This document shows positions 54,178 through 63,979 of a stretch of DNA of 64,000 nucleotides, piece after piece. Source of the DNA: Sandaracinaceae bacterium (GTDB taxonomy: Bacteria > Myxococcota_A > Polyangia > Polyangiales > Houyiibacteriaceae); assembly GCA_020633075.1 (NCBI GenBank), contig JACKEI010000006.1, positions 186,001-250,000 of the forward strand, given 5' to 3'. The stretch's first letter is position 1. Each line of letters starts with the position of its first letter. Both the position numbers and the translations under genes were made by a program. Below the pieces are notes generated by a model. The model worked only from the letters and a program-made list of their open reading frames with translations, did not search any database and had not been told where the DNA came from.

Positions 54178-55751
54178 AGACCATGTCCCGCACACACACC
54201 ATGCGCCCGTGGCTCGCGCTCACGCTGCTGCTCTCCCTCGCTGGGGGCGCTTGCTCGCGCGAGCAGACGCCGCCCCCGGAGTACCCCTCGCTCGAGAGCG
54301 TGGAGGGCGAAGAGACGCCGCTGGCCGAGACCGAACCCGAAGTGGAGCCGGAGCCCGAGGCCCCGCGTGAGCCGCCCCCCGAGAGCGGCACGGCGCGCGA
54401 CCTGGCCTTCCCCTCCATCACGCGCTCGTCGCTGCCCAACGGCCTCGAGCTGAACACGGTCAGCAACACGCAGCTGCCGGTGGTCTACCTGCAGCTGGTC
54501 ATCCGTAGCGGCAAAGAGACCGACCCGGCCGACCTGCCCGGGCTCGCCGGCCTGGTGGCGGACATGCTGAAAGAGGGCACCACCCGGCGCACCAGCGCCG
54601 AGCTGGCCGAAGAGATCGAGTTCTTGGGTGCCGACATGGAGGTCATGGCCACGTCGGAGAACGTGCTGCTCACCTTCCGCGCCCGCAAAGAGCAGCTGCC
54701 GCAGGCCCTGGCGCTCCTGGCCGAGGTCGCCACGCTGCCCGCCTTCGACGCGGAGGAGCTGGACCGCCTGCGCCGGCGCGAGCTCGACCGATTGGAGCTG
54801 AGCGCGCAGGACCCGGGCTACCTGGGGCGCCGCGCCTACTACCGTGCCCTCTACGGCGCGCACCCCTACGCACGCGTGGACACCACGGTGGAGGCGCTGC
54901 AGGCGGTGACGCAGGACAACCTGGTGGCCTGGCACCGCACGCACTTCGTGGCCAACAACGCGTACCTGGTGGTGGTCGGCGACGTCACCGCAGCCGACGT
55001 GCGCCGCCGCGCGACAGCCGCCTTCCGCACCTGGCGCCGCGGCACCGTGCCCGAGGTCAGCTACCCGGCCCCGCCCGCGCGCACCACGCGCGAGGTCATC
55101 ATCGTGGACCGCGAGGGCTCCCAGCAGACGCAGATCCGCGTGGGCAACCTGGCCATCCCGCGCGGAAGCGACGAGTGGATCCCGCTCCAGGTGGCCAACC
55201 AGGTGTTGGGGGGCAGCGCCTCGTCGCGGCTGTTCATGGACCTGCGCGAGCGCCGCAGCCTGACCTACGGCGCCTACTCCAACGTGGAGGAGCGCGAGCA
55301 GGTGGGCGCCTTCACGGCGGTGGCCGCGGTACGCACCGACGTGACGGCGCAGGCCATGGCGGCCTTCTTCGAGCACTTGGTGGCCATCTCGAGCGTGGCC
55401 CCGAGCGACGACGAGACGCAGCTGGCCCGCCAGTACCTGAGCAACTCCTTCCCGCTGACCATCGACACCTCCGGCAAGATCGCCGGCCTGGTGGCGGGGC
55501 TGCGCGGCTTCGGGCTGCCCGACAACTACTGGGAGACCTTCCGAACGCGCATCCGCTCGGTGACGCCCGAGGAGGCGCTGGCCGCGGCGCGCGCCAACGT
55601 GCGCCCCGAGCAGATGGTCATCGTGCTGGTGGGCGAGGCGTCGCAGTTCGCGGAGGCCATGCGCGCCTACGGGCCGGTCACCATCACCAACACGGCGGGT
55701 GAGGTGGTGCGCCGCCTGACGGCGACCCGGCCCGCGCCGACCGCCCGCTGA
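54174..55751 (+). CDS. M16-family peptidase, non-catalytic partner, lipoprotein-like
   Basis: 525 residues; hydrophobic N-terminus LALTLLLSLAGGAC as a probable lipoprotein signal, then an acidic Pro/Glu linker of about 50 residues. The M16 fold is clear (RSSLPNGLELNTVSNTQLP, LVIRSGKETDPADLPGLAGL), but the HxxEH position reads GLAGLVADM, so zinc ligands are gone. The C-half keeps SRLFMDLRERRSLTYGAYS, the substrate-binding Arg/Tyr motif. GTG start overlaps the previous stop by four bases, giving a coupled heterodimer. Confidence 0.88.
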   Translation: MKTMSRTHTMRPWLALTLLLSLAGGACSREQTPPPEYPSLESVEGEETPLAETEPEVEPEPEAPREPPPESGTARDLAFPSITRSSLPNGLELNTVSNTQLPVVYLQLVIRSGKETDPADLPGLAGLVADMLKEGTTRRTSAELAEEIEFLGADMEVMATSENVLLTFRARKEQLPQALALLAEVATLPAFDAEELDRLRRRELDRLELSAQDPGYLGRRAYYRALYGAHPYARVDTTVEALQAVTQDNLVAWHRTHFVANNAYLVVVGDVTAADVRRRATAAFRTWRRGTVPEVSYPAPPARTTREVIIVDREGSQQTQIRVGNLAIPRGSDEWIPLQVANQVLGGSASSRLFMDLRERRSLTYGAYSNVEEREQVGAFTAVAAVRTDVTAQAMAAFFEHLVAISSVAPSDDETQLARQYLSNSFPLTIDTSGKIAGLVAGLRGFGLPDNYWETFRTRIRSVTPEEALAAARANVRPEQMVIVLVGEASQFAEAMRAYGPVTITNTAGEVVRRLTATRPAPTAR

Positions 55752-55899
55752 GGGCGACCCTACCCGGGAGCGCCGAGCTCGATCGACACCCCGTCGACGG
55801 CTCGGAGCCTCGGCGCAGGACCGACCGACCTAGCGTTGCGCAGGCAGAGCGCCGACGAGGGGGTTCTTCACGGGTCCGCGAGCGTGGGCGAGTCCCACG

Positions 55900-57627
55900 C
55901 TACGGGGAGCAGGTGCCGCTCGTGGTGTAGAGGGTGGCGACCTCCGCGTCGGAGAGCGCCCTCGAGTACAGGCGGAACTCGTCCATCACCCCGCCCATGG
56001 GCAAGCCGGTGTTGGCACCGTAGGCGCCGACCTTCAGCGGCCCCGTGCCGCTGAGCGACGGGGTCCCCTGGGCGACCGTGGTGACGAGCACTCCGTCGAG
56101 GTAGCCCCGGACGACGTTGGCGGTCGCGTCGTAGACGAACGTGGTCATGTGCGGTGCGACGGTGGCGCCGCCGTTGACGTAGACGTCGGTGAGCCCCGCG
56201 CCGCGCAGGATCCAGTTGTCCGCTCCGGCGACGCCGTTCGTGAAGCAGCGGAGGGAGCCCGTATTGACGTCGCCCAGGATGTAGAAGAGTGTGCTCGAGG
56301 CGCCGATGTTGCTCGTGTAGAACGAGATGGTCCAGGACGCCGCCCCGAGGTTCGGTGCCCACGCGGTGTCCAAGTAGCTGGTGCTCGACGAGGCGCCGTC
56401 CCCGATCAGGCCGCCACCACACTGACCTGTTCCGCCCTGCGTGAGGCCGCCCACTAGCGTTGCCGTGGCGGTGCCAGCCGGCGGATTCGACGCGTGGTTC
56501 ACGACCGAAGTCCCCATTCCATCGAAGCGATAGTGCAGGAGGTCCGCGACGTCGCGGCAGCCCGAGCCGCTCGCTGTGCCGTCACCCTCGTAGCCCGCGA
56601 CGCAGGCACAGCTGTAGCTGCCCGCATCGTTGGTGCACGTGACGTTCGCGTCCACGCAGTCGTCCGTCATCTCCATGCACTCGTCGATGTCGACGCAGCC
56701 AGTCCCTGCTGCGAGCGCGTCGCCCGTGTAGCCCGAGACGCACGCGCAGGTGTGACTGCCTTCCGTGTTCGTGCAGGTCGCGAGGGTCGGCACGCACAAG
56801 TCGGTCATCGTGTCGCACTCGTCGATGTCGAGGCAGCCCGTGAGGCCATCGCCCGTGTAGCCGTCGGGGCACGCGCCGCAGGTGAACGTGCCCGGCTCGT
56901 TCATGCAGGACGTCAGCGCGTCGCACGGCGACATCATGCACTCGTCGATGTCGAGGCATCCGGTGAGGCCATCGCCCGTGTAGCCGTCGGGGCACGCGCC
57001 GCAGGTGAACGTGCCTGGCTCGTTCATGCACGTGACCAATGGGTCGCACATGTCGGCGTCGCACTCGTCCACGTCCATGCAGCCGGTCACGCCGCTACCC
57101 ACGTAGCCGCTCGGGCAGTCGCTGCACGTGAAGCTCCCGTCGGTGTCCATACAGACAGTCAGCGCATCGCACGGCGTGCCCTCGGTGCACTCGTCGATGT
57201 TCACGCAGCCCTCCACACCGCCGCCCGAGTAGCCTGCAGGACAGTCGCCACAGGTGAAGCCACCGGGTGTGTTCGTGCATGTCACGAGCGCATCGCATGG
57301 GGTGCCAGTCAGACACTCGTCGACGTCAGTGCACGCGGTGTCTCCCGAGCCCGAGTAGCCCGTGGGGCATGCGCCGCACATGATGGCACCAGACGCGACC
57401 CCACAGGTCACGAGGGGGTCGCAACCGCCGTTGTCCACCGCACAGGTCGGCATCGCGCCGCCGTCCATCGCGCCGTCCGCGACGGTCCCGCCGTCATTGA
57501 TGGCGCCGTCGCGAACGACTCCACTATCCTCTGTGCCCCCCCCACCACCGCCGCATCCGGCGATGGACGCGAGAGCGAGCGCGATTAGAGAGATGGTGCG
57601 AGTTGCGCAGCTGGAACGAGATCGCAT
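55900..57627 (-). CDS. Surface lipoprotein with seven EGF-like modules and a LamG-type domain
   Basis: 575 residues. Signal with ALASIAGC lipobox, Gly-rich linker, an Asp/Gly-rich stretch, then seven calcium-binding EGF-like modules (about residues 60-370; each with CxxC-type cysteines and a DxDEC start), then a concanavalin A/LamG-like domain (about 375-575; LLHYRFDGMGTSV, MDEFRLYSRALSDAEVATLY). Likely lipid-anchored at the cell surface, binding proteins or glycans. ATG 57627 has AAGG upstream; TACGCT (57673-57668) is a likely -10. The 148-base downstream gap shows nothing. Confidence 0.87.
   Translation of the reverse strand: MRSRSSCATRTISLIALALASIAGCGGGGGGTEDSGVVRDGAINDGGTVADGAMDGGAMPTCAVDNGGCDPLVTCGVASGAIMCGACPTGYSGSGDTACTDVDECLTGTPCDALVTCTNTPGGFTCGDCPAGYSGGGVEGCVNIDECTEGTPCDALTVCMDTDGSFTCSDCPSGYVGSGVTGCMDVDECDADMCDPLVTCMNEPGTFTCGACPDGYTGDGLTGCLDIDECMMSPCDALTSCMNEPGTFTCGACPDGYTGDGLTGCLDIDECDTMTDLCVPTLATCTNTEGSHTCACVSGYTGDALAAGTGCVDIDECMEMTDDCVDANVTCTNDAGSYSCACVAGYEGDGTASGSGCRDVADLLHYRFDGMGTSVVNHASNPPAGTATATLVGGLTQGGTGQCGGGLIGDGASSSTSYLDTAWAPNLGAASWTISFYTSNIGASSTLFYILGDVNTGSLRCFTNGVAGADNWILRGAGLTDVYVNGGATVAPHMTTFVYDATANVVRGYLDGVLVTTVAQGTPSLSGTGPLKVGAYGANTGLPMGGVMDEFRLYSRALSDAEVATLYTTSGTCSP
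56815..57030 (-). repeat. Near-identical EGF-module DNA repeat
   Basis: The 93-base blocks 56815-56907 and 56938-57030 differ at three positions and lie 123 bases (one 41-residue module) apart, inside the EGF lipoprotein gene. The other modules are more diverged, so this pair is a recent duplication. Confidence 0.85.
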
Positions 57628-57833
57628 GAGGGGTGCCTTGGTGTTCACAGAGGAAAAGTTCATCGCGAGCGTAGCATGGGGGCACTCACTCGACGTCGGA
57701 AATGCGGCGTGCGCTGGGAGCAGCTCGCGAGTCCAGACCGAGCATCGCTCCGTGCTCTGCATAAGCAGCGCGAATGGTTCCATGCGGACTAACCATTTCG
57801 TTTCGCGCCCACCTCTGCGTACATCGTGAGGGT

Positions 57834-57854
57834 CCGAACAGGCCGCGTGTTCGG
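57834..57854 (+). promoter_or_regulatory. Inverted repeat before the amidohydrolase operon
   Basis: CCGAACA (57834-57840), seven bases, TGTTCGG (57848-57854): a perfect 7-base dyad 16 bases before the ATG at 57871, between a weak TACATC hexamer (57820-57825) and the Shine-Dalgarno AAGGA. A candidate repressor operator or mRNA hairpin. The rest of the 243-base divergent gap holds no gene. Confidence 0.45.
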
Positions 57855-57870
57855 CAGAAGGACTCGCCTC

Positions 57871-59004
57871 ATGACGACCGCTTTCGACTACGGTTTCTTC
57901 TCCGCCGACTCACACGTCACGGAGCCGCCTGACTGCTACGCGCGCTTCATCGACCCGGCGTTCCGCGACCGCGCGCCGCACATCGTGCGCGACGAGAAGC
58001 GGGGCGACCTCTACGTCATCCCGGGCCTGGACAAGATGTCGGTGCCCATGGGTCTGGTGGCCGCGGCGGGCGAAGAGTCCGGCAAGATGAGCTTCAGCGG
58101 GCGCAACTTCGAGGACTGGCACCGCTCGGGCTGGGACCCGGCGCACCGCTGCGCGGACCAGGCTCGCGACGGCATCGCGGGGGAGCTGCTCTTCGCGTCG
58201 GTGGGCATGCCGCTCGCGGGTCACCCGGACCTCGACTATCGACGTGCCTGCATGGTCGCCTACAACCGCTGGCTGCAGGAGTACTGCGCGCACGACCCGG
58301 CGCGCCTCTTTGGTGCGGCGCAGGCCGCCATCAAGAACGCGGACGAGGGCGCGGCCGAGCTGCGCCTGATCAAAGAGCAGGGCTTCCCCGCCGTGATGAT
58401 GTCCGGCATCCCGGGTGAGGCGGACTACGACCACCCGCAGTACGACAAGCTCTGGGCGACCGCGGTGGAGCTCGGCCTGCCGCTGTGCTTCCACATCCTG
58501 ACCAACACCAGCTACGGCGGGCACCGTGGTCCCAAGATCAACGCGCTGCTCAACGTCATCCGCAGCGTGCAGGACATCGTGGGCATGCTGATCTACTCGG
58601 GCGTGTTCGACCGCTTCCCGGCGCTCAAGGTGGTGTGCGTGGAGGCCGACGCCGGCTGGGTGCCTCACTACACCTACCGGATGGACCACATCTACAACCG
58701 GCATCGCTTCTGGAACAAGGCGCCAGCGCTCACGCGGCTGCCGTCGGAGTACTTCTTCGACAACGTCTACATGACCTTCCAAGACGACTGGACCGCGCTC
58801 AAGATGCTGGACCAGCTCAACCCGCAGCGGCTGCTGTGGGCCAACGACTTCCCGCACTCGGACTCCACGTGGCCCCTGTCCGAGTCGCTGGTGGCCGAGC
58901 ACTTCGCGGGCGTGGACCCTCAGGTGGCGCGGCGCATCTTGCGCGACAACGCCACCGAGCTCTTCGGCATCACCGCCCCCGAGCAGCCCCCCACCACGCA
59001 CTGA
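57871..59004 (+). CDS. Amidohydrolase-2 family metal-dependent hydrolase/decarboxylase
   Basis: 377-residue TIM-barrel of the ACMSD-like amidohydrolase 2 family: N-terminal FSADSHVTEPPDCYARF metal motif, central FHILTN histidine, HTYRMDH-like VPHYTYRMDHIYNRHRF, and the final Asp in LLWANDFPHSDSTWP. Members decarboxylate or hydrolyse aromatic and related acids. Start ATG has AAGGA upstream. First gene of a same-strand run that continues with a second amidohydrolase 34 bases later. Confidence 0.87.
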   Translation: MTTAFDYGFFSADSHVTEPPDCYARFIDPAFRDRAPHIVRDEKRGDLYVIPGLDKMSVPMGLVAAAGEESGKMSFSGRNFEDWHRSGWDPAHRCADQARDGIAGELLFASVGMPLAGHPDLDYRRACMVAYNRWLQEYCAHDPARLFGAAQAAIKNADEGAAELRLIKEQGFPAVMMSGIPGEADYDHPQYDKLWATAVELGLPLCFHILTNTSYGGHRGPKINALLNVIRSVQDIVGMLIYSGVFDRFPALKVVCVEADAGWVPHYTYRMDHIYNRHRFWNKAPALTRLPSEYFFDNVYMTFQDDWTALKMLDQLNPQRLLWANDFPHSDSTWPLSESLVAEHFAGVDPQVARRILRDNATELFGITAPEQPPTTH

Positions 59005-59038
59005 GCCACGGCCCCTCCGCGCGCACCCTGGAGAACGC

Positions 59039-60823
59039 ATGCAGTACGACCTCAAGCTGACGGGCGGCACGATCATCGACGGGAGCGGCGCCCCCGGCTA
59101 CCGCGGCGACGTGGGCATCAAGGACGGCGTGATCGTAGCGCTGGGCGTCGCGGACGGAGACGCGACGCGCACGCTGGACGCAACGGGGCGCGTGGTGTGC
59201 CCGGGGTTCGTGGACATCCACACCCACTACGACGCGCAGGTCATGTGGGACAACAAGCTCACCTGCTCGCCCTGGCACGGGGTCACCACCGCAGTCGTTG
59301 GCAACTGCGGTTTTGGCATCGCGCCCATGCGCCCGGAGCACCGTGACATCATCATGCGGACGCTCGAGAAGGTGGAGGGCATGTCGTACGAGGCTCTCTC
59401 CGCGGGCCTGGGCGAGGAGTGGCCCTTCGTCACGTACCCGGAGTACCTAGACGCGCTCGAGGCGCGCGGCTGCGCCATCAACCTGGCGTCGGTGATCGGG
59501 CACTCGCCGCTGCGGCTGTACGTGATGGGTGAGGACGCCACCGAGCGTGAGGCCAGCGAGCTGGAGCTCGACCAGATGCAGGCGCTGGTGCGCGAGGCCA
59601 TGCAGGCGGGCGCGATCGGCTTCTCCACGTCCATGGCGCCCACGCACCACGGCGCGGGGGGCAAGCCCGTGCCCAGCCGGCTCGCGGCGTTCAGCGAGGT
59701 GGACGCGCTGGTGGGCGCCATGCGCGAGAGCGGGCGCGGCGTGCTGCAGGCCGCGCAGGGCAAGCGGTTCTTCAACAAGGAGTTCGTGGAGCTGGCCACG
59801 CGCCACGGCGTCCCCATCACCTGGACCGCGCTGCTGGCCGGCATGGCGGGCCCTGGGTCGCACCACCGCTTCCTCGAGGTCGCGGCGGAGCACGCGGCGG
59901 CGGGGCTCACCATCGTCCCGCAGGTCGCGTGTCGCCCCATCATGTTCGACTTCCACCTGGGCGAGCCCTACCCCTTCGAGATCCTCCCTGCGTTTCATGG
60001 CGCCATGCGCGCGGACGCTGCAGGCAAGCTGGCCATCTACGCCGACGCGGCGTTCCGGGAGCAGTTCAAACGCGAGTCGGCCAAGGACGCCAAGAACGTG
60101 GACGCGGGCTGGCCGGAGCGCGCCGTCATCTCGCGCTACGACGCGGACCCCTCGCTCGAGGAGCGCCCCGTCGTGGAGGTCGCGAACGAGCGCGGCGTGG
60201 ACCCCGTAGACCTGGTGCTGGACCTGTCCATCGCCAGCGGGCTCACGGCGCGCTTCCGCTTCGCGTTCTTGAACCACGACCAGAGCGAGGTGCGCGACCT
60301 CATCCAGGACCCCAACACGGTCATCACCCTGTCCGACGCGGGCGCGCACGCCGACCAGCTGTGTGACGCGTGCTACTCGACGCACCTCTTGGGGCACTGG
60401 GTGCGCGAGCAGGGCGCGCTGACGCTGGAGCGCGCGGTGCACGCGCTGACGCAGCGGCCCGCCACGCTGGTGGGCCTACTGGACCGCGGGCTGCTGGCGC
60501 TCGGGCGCCCAGCCGACGTGGTGGTGTTCGACCCGGCCACGGTCGCCCCCGCGCCGCTGCGGCGCCTGCGAGACCTGCCGGGCGGCGCCGAGCGACTGGT
60601 GGCAGACGCCATCGGCGTGGACGCGGTCATCGTGAACGGGCAGCTGCTGCGCCACAGGGGCGAGGATCAGCAGGGGCCGGAGGACGCGCTGCCGGGCGTG
60701 CTGCTGCGGGGTGGACAGGCTCCCGGAGCGCGAGGTGACGCGCCGAGGGCGAAGGGCGCAAAGGCCGCCGGCCGTCCCGCGGGCGCGACCGTGACGTCGC
60801 GCACGGAGCCGGGACCCGCGTGA
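59039..60823 (+). CDS. D-aminoacylase-like amidohydrolase
   Basis: 594-residue amidohydrolase of the N-acyl-D-amino-acid deacylase group. Seen: DLKLTGGTIIDGSG, metal HxH in GFVDIHTHYDAQ, the bridging-type cysteine in VVGNCGFGI, the late Asp in LSDAGAHADQ, and RPADVVVFDP. The histidine expected after the middle (family YxTHxR) seems replaced in GRGVLQAAQGKR, so the substrate or metal site may differ from true D-aminoacylase. A low-complexity Ala/Gly/Pro tail of about 45 residues ends it. Stop overlaps the next GTG by four bases. Confidence 0.82.
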   Translation: MQYDLKLTGGTIIDGSGAPGYRGDVGIKDGVIVALGVADGDATRTLDATGRVVCPGFVDIHTHYDAQVMWDNKLTCSPWHGVTTAVVGNCGFGIAPMRPEHRDIIMRTLEKVEGMSYEALSAGLGEEWPFVTYPEYLDALEARGCAINLASVIGHSPLRLYVMGEDATEREASELELDQMQALVREAMQAGAIGFSTSMAPTHHGAGGKPVPSRLAAFSEVDALVGAMRESGRGVLQAAQGKRFFNKEFVELATRHGVPITWTALLAGMAGPGSHHRFLEVAAEHAAAGLTIVPQVACRPIMFDFHLGEPYPFEILPAFHGAMRADAAGKLAIYADAAFREQFKRESAKDAKNVDAGWPERAVISRYDADPSLEERPVVEVANERGVDPVDLVLDLSIASGLTARFRFAFLNHDQSEVRDLIQDPNTVITLSDAGAHADQLCDACYSTHLLGHWVREQGALTLERAVHALTQRPATLVGLLDRGLLALGRPADVVVFDPATVAPAPLRRLRDLPGGAERLVADAIGVDAVIVNGQLLRHRGEDQQGPEDALPGVLLRGGQAPGARGDAPRAKGAKAAGRPAGATVTSRTEPGPA

Positions 60824-62493
60824 GTGAGGGCGCCGCGCCCGTCTCGACGACGCGTGCCCCTGTCCCGCAGGGTGCGTTGCCGTCCGACGAAGCGCGTCGG
60901 CACGCGGCCAGCACGGGCACGTGGCTGAGCCTGTGGGCTCGGACGTTGGGCGACGCAGAGGCCGTGATCTCCCCGACGGGAAATCGCAGCTTCCGCGAGC
61001 TGAGCGCCAACACCAACCGCCTCGCACGTGCCTTTCGCGCGGCGGGCCTGCGGCCTGGCGACGCGGTCGCGCTCGTGTGCGGCAACCGCCCCGCCTTCGT
61101 GGAGAGCGTGCAGGCGTGCCTCCAGGCTGGGCTGCGCTACACGCCCGTGAACTGGCACCTGACTGCGCACGAGGTGGCCTACGTCGTTCAGGACTGCGGG
61201 GCCAAGGCCGTGCTGGCCGACACCGACTACGCCGACGTCATGCGCGACGTGCGCGTCCGCTGCCCACAGGTGGCGCTGTGGTTGGTGGTTGGGGGCGCGG
61301 TCACGGGCTTCGACGACTACGAGACCATCCTGGCGCAGCACGACCCGAGCGAGCTCACGGACCCCGTGCTGGGTTGCCGCATGCTCTACACCTCGGGCAC
61401 CACCGGCTACCCCAAGGGCGTGGTGCGGCCGCCCAACTATTCGACCCACCTCGAGGCCCTGACCACCGCGCCCAAGTACCGCGCGGGCAGCGGACAGCTC
61501 AACCTGTGCACGGGGCCGTACTACCACGGGGGGCCGCTCAGCTTCTCGCTGCTCGCGCCGCTCTCGGCGGGCGTGGGCGTGGTCATCATGGAGCGCTTCG
61601 ACGCGGAGGAGGCGCTGTCGCTGATCGCGAAGCACCGCGTCACGCACACGCACATGGTGCCCATCATGTTTCACCGGCTCCTGCGCCTGCCCGAGGAGGT
61701 GCGCGCACGCTACGACGTGTCCTCCATGCAGTACTTGTTGCATGGGGCGGCGGCCTGCCCGATCGAGACCAAGCGCGCCATGCTGAGCTGGTTCGGTCCT
61801 GTGTTGTGGGAGTACTTCGCGGCCACCGAAGGCTCGGGCGCGTCCGTGGGCTCCGCGGAGTGGCTGAAGAGGCCGGGCACGGTGGGGCGGCCGCCGACGC
61901 CGGACCACCTGCGCATCCTGGACGACGAGGGGCGCGAGTGTCCTGCCGGGGTCGCCGGGCGCGTCCACATCAAGCGCGGCGACGAGGACTTCGAGTACTG
62001 GAACGACCCCGAGAAGACCGCACGCGCGCGCCGCGGCGGCTACTTCACGGTGGGAGACATCGGCTTCCTCGACGAGGACGGCTTCCTCTTCATCACGGAC
62101 CGGGACGCGAACCTGATCGTGAGCGGGGGCGTGAACATTTACCCCGCCGAGGTGGAGGCCGTGCTGCTGACGCACCCCGCGGTGCGTGACGTCGCCGTCA
62201 TCGGCGTGCCGAACGCCGAGTGGGGCGAAGAGGTAAAGGCTGTGGTGGAGTGGGCACCCGCGGCGACGCGCGACGAGAGCGCGACGAGCGCCGACGCAGG
62301 CGCAGGCGCTGACCCCGCGCGGACCACGGCGATGGCCGCCCTGAGCGCCGAGCTGATCGCCTACTGCCGGGCCCGCGTCGCGCACTTCAAGTGCCCGAAG
62401 AGCGTGGACATCGTCGAGCACCTGCCGCGCTTGGACAACGGTAAGCTCTACCGCGACAAGCTGCGCGCAGCGTACCGAGGAGATGCTCCATGA
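60820..62493 (+). CDS. Acyl-CoA synthetase (AMP-forming)
   Basis: 557 residues. Adenylation motifs: P-loop LYTSGTTGYPKGV, YFAATEGSG, YFTVGDIGFLDEDGFLFITDR, hinge GGVNIYPAEVE and catalytic Lys in NGKLYRDKLR. Likely activates a carboxylic acid to its CoA ester. A low-complexity stretch of about 30 residues (Ala, Asp, Ser, Thr) is inserted near the C-terminal domain. GTG start is coupled to the preceding gene, and its stop overlaps the next ATG (ATGA). Confidence 0.92.
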   Translation: MSEGAAPVSTTRAPVPQGALPSDEARRHAASTGTWLSLWARTLGDAEAVISPTGNRSFRELSANTNRLARAFRAAGLRPGDAVALVCGNRPAFVESVQACLQAGLRYTPVNWHLTAHEVAYVVQDCGAKAVLADTDYADVMRDVRVRCPQVALWLVVGGAVTGFDDYETILAQHDPSELTDPVLGCRMLYTSGTTGYPKGVVRPPNYSTHLEALTTAPKYRAGSGQLNLCTGPYYHGGPLSFSLLAPLSAGVGVVIMERFDAEEALSLIAKHRVTHTHMVPIMFHRLLRLPEEVRARYDVSSMQYLLHGAAACPIETKRAMLSWFGPVLWEYFAATEGSGASVGSAEWLKRPGTVGRPPTPDHLRILDDEGRECPAGVAGRVHIKRGDEDFEYWNDPEKTARARRGGYFTVGDIGFLDEDGFLFITDRDANLIVSGGVNIYPAEVEAVLLTHPAVRDVAVIGVPNAEWGEEVKAVVEWAPAATRDESATSADAGAGADPARTTAMAALSAELIAYCRARVAHFKCPKSVDIVEHLPRLDNGKLYRDKLRAAYRGDAP

Positions 62494-63920
62494 TGCCTTT
62501 GGACTTGGGTTCGTTCTACATCGACGGGGAGTGGGTAGCCGCTGGGGACGTGCCCACGCACGCGGTGGTGAACCCCGCCACCGAGGAGGTGGTCGGGCGG
62601 GTGAGCCTGGGCACCAAGGCACACGTGGACCAGGCCGTGGCCGCCGCGCGCCGCGCGTTCGCGAGCTTCTCGCAGACCTCGCGCGAGGAGCGTTTGGCCT
62701 TGTTGGAGCGCGTCGCCGACGCCTATGCCGCGCGCCTGCCGGAGCTGGCCGGGTCCATCAGCGCCGAGATGGGCGCGCCCATGGGCCTGGCCAGCGCAGC
62801 GCAGGCGCCCGCGGGGCTGGGCCACGTGCTGCACGCCACCGAGGTGCTGCGCGCGCTGCCGCTCGAAGAGGTGCGCGGCCGCAACCTGATCGTGCGGGAG
62901 CCCATCGGCGTGTGCGGCTTCATCACGCCGTGGAACTGGCCCGCCAACCAGATCATGTGCAAGGTCGCGCCAGCCCTCGCGGCGGGCTGCACCATGGTGC
63001 TGAAGCCCAGCGAGATGACGCCCAGCAACGCGGTCATCATCGCCGAGATCCTGCACGCCGCCGGCGTCCCCAGAGGCGTGTTCAACCTGGTGCACGGTGA
63101 CGGCCCCGGCGTGGGCGCCGCGCTGGCCGCGCACCCGGACATCGACCTGATCTCGTTCACCGGGTCCACGCGCGCGGGCGTGTTGGTGGCCAAGGCCGCA
63201 GCCGACTCGGTCAAGCGGGTGACGCAAGAGCTGGGCGGCAAGTCCCCCAACGTGGTGCTCGCCGACGCGGACCTCGAGGCCGCGGTGCGTCACGGGGTGG
63301 CCACGGTGCTGCGCAACAGCGGGCAGTCCTGCAACGCGCCCACGCGCATGCTGGTGCCGCGCGCGCAGCACGACGAGGCCTTGCGCATCGCCGCCAGCGC
63401 GGCGGCGGAGGTGCAGGTGGGCGACCCGTCGAGCGAGGGCGACGTGATGGGGCCCGTCTCCAACAAGAACCAGTTCGACAAGATCCAGGCGCTCATCCAG
63501 GCGGGCCTCGACGAGGGCGCGACGCTGGTGGCAGGTGGTCTCGGCCGCCCCGAGGGGCTCGCGCGCGGCTACTACGTGCGGCCCACCATCTTCGGCGGCG
63601 TGCGCAACGACATGCGCATCGCGCGCGAAGAGATCTTCGGGCCCGTGCTGTGCATCCTCCCGTACGACACGGAAGAAGAGGCCGTCGCCATCGCGAACGA
63701 CACGGAGTACGGCTTGTCCGCGTATGTGCAGGCAGGCAGCCCCGAGAGCGCCATGCGCGTGGGCCGCCAGCTGCGCGCCGGGCAGGTCCACCTCAACCAG
63801 GCGCCGGCAGATTTCAGCGCGCCCTTCGGGGGGTACAAGCAGTCCGGCAACGGACGTGAGTGGGGCGCCGAAGGCCTGCTCGAGTTCTTCGAGACCAAGG
63901 CGCTGCTGCGCCCAGCGTGA
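62490..63920 (+). CDS. NAD(P)-dependent aldehyde dehydrogenase
   Basis: 476 residues. Cofactor loop PWNWPANQIMCKVAPALAAG, FTGSTRAG, catalytic Glu in ELGGKSPNVVL, catalytic Cys in GQSCNAPTRML, and C-terminal APFGGYKQSGNGRE. Complete active site. Preceded by GAGGAG and coupled to the acyl-CoA synthetase gene. Oxidises an aldehyde formed in the pathway encoded by this operon; substrate unknown. Confidence 0.93.
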   Translation: MMPLDLGSFYIDGEWVAAGDVPTHAVVNPATEEVVGRVSLGTKAHVDQAVAAARRAFASFSQTSREERLALLERVADAYAARLPELAGSISAEMGAPMGLASAAQAPAGLGHVLHATEVLRALPLEEVRGRNLIVREPIGVCGFITPWNWPANQIMCKVAPALAAGCTMVLKPSEMTPSNAVIIAEILHAAGVPRGVFNLVHGDGPGVGAALAAHPDIDLISFTGSTRAGVLVAKAAADSVKRVTQELGGKSPNVVLADADLEAAVRHGVATVLRNSGQSCNAPTRMLVPRAQHDEALRIAASAAAEVQVGDPSSEGDVMGPVSNKNQFDKIQALIQAGLDEGATLVAGGLGRPEGLARGYYVRPTIFGGVRNDMRIAREEIFGPVLCILPYDTEEEAVAIANDTEYGLSAYVQAGSPESAMRVGRQLRAGQVHLNQAPADFSAPFGGYKQSGNGREWGAEGLLEFFETKALLRPA

Positions 63921-63979
63921 GTCGCGCGCGACCGGCGCTTCTGGTGCGCGAATCGAGTACCCTCGGTCGCGGAGGTCCC

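Noticed and set aside
57628..57783. 156-base upstream extension of the EGF lipoprotein
   Set aside because: The signal peptide starts at ATG 57627 with AAGG upstream; the extension adds no recognisable sequence.
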